Assembly: GCA_023389275.1 (NCBI GenBank)
Contig: JAEWEN010000047.1
Span: forward strand, 1 to 11,214
Source of the DNA: Bacillota bacterium
Lineage (GTDB): Bacteria > Bacillota > Clostridia > Clostridiales > Caloramatoraceae
DNA: 11,214 nucleotides
Reading direction: 5' to 3'
The notes beneath the pieces are model-generated. The model was not told the DNA's origin, did not search any database, and was given only the letters and a program-made list of their open reading frames with translations. The position numbers and the translations under genes are program-made. Position 1 is the first letter of the stretch; each line of letters starts with the position of its first letter. This document shows positions 7,007-11,214 of the stretch, piece after piece.

Positions 7007-7292
7007 TATTCTCGATTATCAGTATAAGACTATTAATTTATTTTAGAAAGAAGGCACTTTTCAGTATGATAGTTACAAAAAGGTATTAATTATGCTATTC
7101 CAATAAATTCTTATAATTACTTTTTACTACTATACCCCCTATTATTTTTCTATTATTTATTTAAATTTTCCGTAATTTTAAACTTGATTTTACTATATAT
7201 ATTACTTAACTATTATCAAAGACTTAAATACAGCCGAAGATATATATCGACAAGTAACATAATTTATAGTATATTTATCACTAATATTCATT

Positions 7293-7322
7293 TTGCAATT
7301 TATTCCATTTAATTGGTAATTT
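7293..7322 (+). promoter_or_regulatory. Possible promoter of the GGDEF-EAL gene
   Basis: TTGCAA (7293-7298) is followed after 18 nt by TAATTT (7317-7322), preceded by TGG as an extended -10. The transcript start would fall near 7329, about 30 nt before ATG 7361. TATACT at 7325-7330 is an alternative -10 but has no good -35. Moderate to low confidence in this AT-rich context. Confidence 0.35.
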
Positions 7323-7360
7323 TATATACTATTTAGAATTATATAAGGGGGGAATATATA

Positions 7361-9601
7361 ATGATTAAAAAAAATAAGAGCATTAATAATTACATGAGAA
7401 TACTAGTACAAGTAATTATTCTTTTTATTATAGGTCTTATTTTTGTTTTAAATTACTATAAGTCAAAGGAAACTGAGTATTCTATAAAAATGGAAGAAAA
7501 TGTTCAACAAGTATATGAAAAAGTAAAGGATGACTTATATGATAGCTACGGATTATTAAAAGCCATTATATATGATTTAGAAACTGCATCAGATTTTCCT
7601 GAAAGCAGTATGTATCCTATAGTTAAAGAATATTTTTCTAGAAATCCACAAATTAAGAAAGTAACCTTCTCTGATAAAAATGGTAAAATTATTTCCTCAA
7701 TAGACAGTTCTGGATTAGATGTTTCCTCTAAATATAAAGGAAAACCTATAGGCTCTTCTTTAACTAAAATAAATTCTGATATTAATAGATCAGATATAGA
7801 TATTGAAATGAAACAATCAATATATTCATATAAAGATGTTGATACTTTATACCCTGTATATAAAAACAGAAATCTATTAGGATTTTTTTCTATTACTACA
7901 GATGTTAGTAGTATATTTTCAAAAGAAGAGTTTAAAATTATATTGGAAAAAAATGATTTACTTGTTACTACTTCAGATGGAAAAACAATATTTAAATCAA
8001 AAGGATTTAATGGAAACTATTCATATACTAGCAAAATAAAAGTAGAAGACATTAACTGGATCATTAAAATAGAAAGTAAAGAAGATGTTTTAAAAAATGC
8101 AATGAAAAAAGTAATATTTCTTTCTTTAGGACTTATCGCTCTAATTTCCTTTGTTATATATTTAGAATGGCAATTATTAGATAAAGGTGCACATATTACA
8201 GAACTTACAAGACTACAAGAAGAAATAAAAAAAATAGCCTATAGTGATTCTCTTACAGGTCTACACAATAGACTTAGCATTACTAATCAAATATCTTCCT
8301 ATATAAAGAATTCAAAAAAACATGACGAATGTGCAGTAATATTTTTAGACTTAGACGACTTTAAAAATGTAAATGATATATTTGGACATGAAAAAGGAGA
8401 TAAACTTCTTAAATCTGTAGCTGAAATATTTAAAAAAATATCCTCAAAAGACGAAAGAATTATAACATCAAGAATCGGTGGAGACGAATTTATAACTTTA
8501 TTTAAAAACATTAAATCTGAAGATGAAATACACCAATTTTGTAGAGAAATCTTAAGTAAATTAAATAATATGTTTAATATTAATAATAAAGAAATTAACA
8601 TTTCTGCAAGTATAGGGGTTAGCTTTTTCCCTAAAAGTGGTGTAGACGTTAATACATTATTTAAAAATGCTGATATGGCTATGTATGACTCTAAAGCTAA
8701 AGGAAAAAATCAATATAGCTTTTTTGGAGATGAAATGGGAAGAAAAATACAAAGAAAAGCTTTAATAGAATCTAGACTTAAAACCTTAATTAATAATAAT
8801 GACTTTACTTCTTTTAGTATTTTATATCAACCACAGATTCCTATTTCTAAAAAAACTAATGTTAAAATGGCAGAAGCCTTAACTAGATGGAATGATAAAG
8901 AATTAGGATGTATTTATCCAAGTGAATTTATTCAAATGGCAGAAAACACTGGAACAATAGATGAACTTGGGAACTGGGTATTAAAAGAAAGTTGTAGATA
9001 CTTAAAAAAGTTAGAATCAGAGCTTAAAATAAAGCAAAATATTTCTATAAATATCTCTCCAAAGCAATTTAGAGATTGGAATTTTGTAAATAAAATAATT
9101 GCTACTGTTAAAGAAGAAGGCGTTTTACCAGCTCAAATAACACTAGAAATAACAGAGCAAGTATTTATAGATAATATAGAAGATTGTATTAAGATTCTTA
9201 TTGAATTAAAATCTGCTGGTTTTAAAATTTCATTAGATGACTTTGGAACAGGATACTCTTCTCTAAGCTATTTAAGTAAACTTCCTATTGATATTTTAAA
9301 AATAGATAAGTCTTTTGTAGATAATATAGAATCTAATGTTAACAGCTTATCCTTAATAAAAGGTATAATTCAGCTTTCCCACTCTATAAATCTAGAAATA
9401 GTAGTTGAAGGAGTAGAAACATATGGACAATACAAACTATTAAAGGAACTTGGAGCAGATGTTATTCAAGGGTATTATTTTTCTAGACCTTTAAGCGAAG
9501 AAGATTATATTATATTTTCAAAATCTAATTTTTTAGATGAAGAAAACTTATTTATAGAAGATTTATTAGAAAACGCTGAAACTAATACTATTAAAATTTA
9601 G
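7361..9601 (+). CDS. Membrane GGDEF-EAL cyclic-di-GMP turnover protein with Cache-like sensor
   Basis: A 746-residue inner-membrane signalling protein. A transmembrane helix (about 13-31) precedes an outside region of about 215 residues, whose LYPVYKNRNLLGFFSITTD (163-181) resembles Cache-type sensors; a second helix (about 251-268) leads through a short linker to the cytoplasmic part. The GGDEF domain (about 293-455) has DSLTGLHNR (296-304) and an intact GGDEF (373-377). The inhibitory site nine residues before it reads DERI rather than RxxD, so product inhibition is probably absent. The EAL domain (about 470-720) keeps the phosphodiesterase set: EAL 505-507, N564, E596, DDFGTGYSS 626-634, K647, E683, E686 and Q703-G-Y. 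Both activities are therefore possible; which dominates is unknown. The ribosome binding site is AAGGGGGGAA just upstream. An M20D gene follows after 58 nt with no terminator between. Confidence 0.95.
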   Translation: MIKKNKSINNYMRILVQVIILFIIGLIFVLNYYKSKETEYSIKMEENVQQVYEKVKDDLYDSYGLLKAIIYDLETASDFPESSMYPIVKEYFSRNPQIKKVTFSDKNGKIISSIDSSGLDVSSKYKGKPIGSSLTKINSDINRSDIDIEMKQSIYSYKDVDTLYPVYKNRNLLGFFSITTDVSSIFSKEEFKIILEKNDLLVTTSDGKTIFKSKGFNGNYSYTSKIKVEDINWIIKIESKEDVLKNAMKKVIFLSLGLIALISFVIYLEWQLLDKGAHITELTRLQEEIKKIAYSDSLTGLHNRLSITNQISSYIKNSKKHDECAVIFLDLDDFKNVNDIFGHEKGDKLLKSVAEIFKKISSKDERIITSRIGGDEFITLFKNIKSEDEIHQFCREILSKLNNMFNINNKEINISASIGVSFFPKSGVDVNTLFKNADMAMYDSKAKGKNQYSFFGDEMGRKIQRKALIESRLKTLINNNDFTSFSILYQPQIPISKKTNVKMAEALTRWNDKELGCIYPSEFIQMAENTGTIDELGNWVLKESCRYLKKLESELKIKQNISINISPKQFRDWNFVNKIIATVKEEGVLPAQITLEITEQVFIDNIEDCIKILIELKSAGFKISLDDFGTGYSSLSYLSKLPIDILKIDKSFVDNIESNVNSLSLIKGIIQLSHSINLEIVVEGVETYGQYKLLKELGADVIQGYYFSRPLSEEDYIIFSKSNFLDEENLFIEDLLENAETNTIKI

Positions 9602-9659
9602 AAAACTTACTATTTAAATGATAAAATTAATAATAAATATACCTTAAAGGGGATTTATT

Positions 9660-10865
9660 ATGTTAGATATTGAGATTAAAGATTTAGCTAAAAAACTGGA
9701 AAGCTATTTTATAAATGTAAGAAGACAACTACACATGTGTCCTGAACTTGGCTTTAAAGAGATTAAAACATCTAATCTTATAGAAAAAGAACTTTTAAAA
9801 ATGAATGTTGATAGTGTAAAAAAGGTAGCTGGAACTGGGATAATAGCTGAGTTAAAGGGATTAAAAAATACTAAAAACGAAAAGTGTATTCTTTTAAGAG
9901 CAGATATTGATGCTCTACCAATAAAAGAAGAAACTAATTGTAGTTTTAAATCTCTTAATGAAGGTATTATGCATGCCTGTGGACACGATGTTCATATAAC
10001 ATGGGCACTACTTACAGCTAAAATTCTTAGCTTATTAAAAAGTGAATTTAGTGGACATATAAAATTTTTATTCCAGCCATGTGAAGAAGGTGGAGGAATA
10101 AAAGCAGTAGATAAGGTTCTAGAAGAAGGAGTTATGGAAAATCCTAAGGTTACTGCTTCACTTGCTGGACATGTTTGGCCAGACATTGAGGCAGGAAACA
10201 TAGGAATAGCTAGTAAATGTGCAATGGCATGTTCAACTAATTTTGAAATAAAAATAAAAGGAAAAGGTGGACATGGTGCAACTCCTGAAAAAGCAGTAGA
10301 CCCTATTTCTATAGCTCATCAAATTTACACATGTATAGAATCTATGAAAACAAGAAAGCACTCATCTACAGATCCTATAGTAGTTTCTATTTGTTCAATT
10401 AATTCTGGAGCAGATAGATATAATATAATTCCTGAGACCTGTATAATGAAAGGAATTATAAGAAGCTGTGATGATAAAATTAATAATGAAATAAGTGAAA
10501 ACATAGCTCAAATATCTAAGTCTATCGCTAAAGTTAATAATGGAGAGGCATATGTATTTAGTGAATTATCATATTACCCAGTTATTAATGATCCTAATAT
10601 GATAAAACTTTTTTCATCATCCTGTAGAAAAATTATTAATGAAGAAAACATAAAAATAATAGATACACCTGCAATGACAGGGGAAAACTACTCTTGTTTT
10701 TCAAGATTGGTTCCATCATTATATGCTTATATAGGAAGCTGTAATAAAGAAAATACACTAAATGAACCTTTACATAGTCCAAGATTTAATGTAGATGAAA
10801 GTATAATTTCACTTGCTGCATCTATATTTTCAAGATCTATAATAGACTACTTAGAAGATAAGTAA
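9660..10865 (+). CDS. M20D-family amidohydrolase (N-acyl-amino-acid / hippurate hydrolase-like)
   Basis: A 401-residue cytoplasmic metallo-amidohydrolase. The family removes acyl, benzoyl or similar groups from amino acids or cleaves small peptides, using two metal ions. The M20D ligand set is visible: C107 and H109 in MHACGHDVH (104-112), E142-E143 in QPCEEGG (139-145; E142 is the likely catalytic base), H171 in AGHVWP, and H372 in PLHSPRF. The lid/dimerisation domain carries GGHGATPEKAVDP (203-215), so the enzyme should be active. Length is usual for the family. AAAGGGG (9646-9652) lies 7 nt before the ATG. The gene starts 58 nt after the GGDEF-EAL stop, with no terminator and no clear promoter between, so co-transcription is likely, though a functional link with c-di-GMP is not evident. 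The substrate cannot be told from sequence. The stop codon touches a shared terminator. Confidence 0.94.
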   Translation: MLDIEIKDLAKKLESYFINVRRQLHMCPELGFKEIKTSNLIEKELLKMNVDSVKKVAGTGIIAELKGLKNTKNEKCILLRADIDALPIKEETNCSFKSLNEGIMHACGHDVHITWALLTAKILSLLKSEFSGHIKFLFQPCEEGGGIKAVDKVLEEGVMENPKVTASLAGHVWPDIEAGNIGIASKCAMACSTNFEIKIKGKGGHGATPEKAVDPISIAHQIYTCIESMKTRKHSSTDPIVVSICSINSGADRYNIIPETCIMKGIIRSCDDKINNEISENIAQISKSIAKVNNGEAYVFSELSYYPVINDPNMIKLFSSSCRKIINEENIKIIDTPAMTGENYSCFSRLVPSLYAYIGSCNKENTLNEPLHSPRFNVDESIISLAASIFSRSIIDYLEDK

Positions 10866-10906
10866 AATAAAGGCCTTCTTAATTATTTTTAAGAAAGCCT
10901 TTATTT
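10865..10906. terminator. Bidirectional terminator shared by the M20D gene and the convergent deaminase-like gene
   Basis: An 18-position stem (10865-10882 with 10889-10906) has 17 pairs, one C-A mismatch (10875/10896) and a 6-nt loop. It is T-rich on the exit side in both directions. The hairpin contains the last base of the M20D stop (10863-10865) and the whole stop (10903-10901) of the minus-strand gene, so the two genes end inside one structure. Confidence 0.88.
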
Positions 10907-11214
10907 CATATATTTACTACTTCCATATTCTTTATAGTATTTTACTTGTACATTTATATTTGGATGTTTTTTTCTAAATTGATTAATTACTAAGTAACAG
11001 CTTGGACATGGTTTTAGCTTACTATATAAAATTAAATTCCCTTTATCATTTAAGCTTTTATTTTCTATTAATCTATGAATTTCTTCAAGTATCTTTTTTT
11101 CACTGTCATTAACTCTATCATATCCTATGCCTAACTTACCTAGCTTGTTTACTTTTCTACTTTTAAAAGCTGCATTTTCTTTTAATGGTGCTTTGCAATA
11201 ATTATGTATTTCAT
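10901..11214 (-). CDS. C-terminal part of a deaminase-like protein (partial, runs off right edge)
   Basis: On the minus strand an open frame enters from beyond 11214 (first whole codon 11212-11210) and runs 103 codons to TAA at 10903-10901. Read from the first visible residue, positions 36-45 (NDSEKKILEE) form a helix-like segment with Asp-Ser-Glu, and positions 61-80 carry ILYSKLKPCPSC followed by YLVINQFR, then KKHPNINVQV. A PCxxC segment downstream of a [HCD]xE helix, followed by a QFxxxxPNI stretch, is the pattern of zinc-dependent nucleic-acid deaminase folds, closest in my recollection to the toxin-deaminase (BURPS668_1122-like) group. Aspartate replaces the usual His/Cys of the first motif. 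The ATG at the very edge (11214-11212) is in another frame and hits a stop after ten codons. The N-terminus, and hence any secretion domain, is not visible. Coding status is fairly sure; family assignment is moderate. Confidence 0.7.
   Translation of the reverse strand, partial: EIHNYCKAPLKENAAFKSRKVNKLGKLGIGYDRVNDSEKKILEEIHRLIENKSLNDKGNLILYSKLKPCPSCYLVINQFRKKHPNINVQVKYYKEYGSSKYMK

Larger units (their letters stand above)
6947..7360. other. Divergent intergenic region between alcohol dehydrogenase and GGDEF-EAL genes
   Basis: This 414-nt AT-rich spacer contains no credible small gene and no GC-containing structured motif. I looked for GEMM-type c-di-GMP riboswitch cores and saw none. What can be named: the alcohol dehydrogenase ribosome binding site (6960-6952), an 8-bp inverted repeat (6984-7006), a possible minus-strand -10 TATACT (7026-7021) with only a weak -35, a self-complementary GATATATATC (7239-7248), and a possible promoter for the GGDEF-EAL gene (7293-7322). 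The rest shows no clear function. Confidence 0.6.

Noticed and set aside
7190..7360. Possible c-di-GMP riboswitch ahead of the GGDEF-EAL gene
   Set aside because: No GEMM-I or c-di-GMP-II core sequence or GC-rich paired stem is visible; GATATATATC is a simple AT palindrome.
8299..8601. 100-codon minus-strand open frame inside the GGDEF domain
   Set aside because: It is the antisense shadow of the conserved GGDEF coding region; its composition reflects AT-rich codons on the other strand.
11182..11214. ATG at the right edge (11214-11212) as the start of the deaminase-like gene
   Set aside because: That frame stops after ten codons; the conserved deaminase-like residues are in a different frame that enters from outside the window.

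Overview
The window is very AT-rich, with strong purine-rich ribosome binding sites (AGGAGG or GGGG types) 6-9 nt before starts and AT-biased codon use. Together with the protein families this points to a low-GC Firmicute, most likely Clostridium sensu stricto. I cannot fix the species from the sequence. No rRNA, tRNA, CRISPR array, insertion sequence or recognisable riboswitch was seen.

Layout, left to right. Positions 1-15 hold the first five codons of a minus-strand gene that runs off the left edge. It is divergent from a small MutT/Nudix hydrolase (212-613, +). The Nudix gene converges on a large minus-strand gene (632-3499) with an N-terminal PLD nuclease domain, an SF2 helicase core and a C-terminal DUF3427-type module. 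This is the architecture and length of the type IV, modified-cytosine-dependent restriction enzyme SauUSI. After a 390-nt divergent spacer comes a GltS-type sodium/glutamate symporter (3896-5119, +) with its own terminator, then an HxlR-family winged-helix regulator (5348-5716, +). The regulator converges on an iron-containing alcohol dehydrogenase of the clostridial butanol/ethanol dehydrogenase type (5780-6946, -). A 414-nt AT-rich divergent spacer leads to a membrane GGDEF-EAL cyclic-di-GMP protein (7361-9601, +) and, 58 nt later, an M20D amidohydrolase (9660-10865, +) that is probably co-transcribed. The right edge holds the 3' end of a minus-strand gene (10901-11214) whose C-terminus looks like a zinc-dependent deaminase fold of the toxin-deaminase type.

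How it fits together. This looks like an ordinary chromosomal region of small transcription units, each closed by a clear hairpin terminator; all three convergent gene pairs share one hairpin. The themes are nucleotide-pool sanitation (Nudix), defence against modified DNA (SauUSI-like enzyme), amino-acid uptake and processing (GltS, M20D), fermentation (Fe-ADH), redox- or electrophile-type regulation (HxlR with two N-terminal cysteines) and c-di-GMP signalling. No cognate methyltransferase lies beside the restriction gene, as expected for type IV. The points most worth following up are the SauUSI-like enzyme, the truncated deaminase gene, and an inverted repeat lying on the extended -10 of the HxlR gene.
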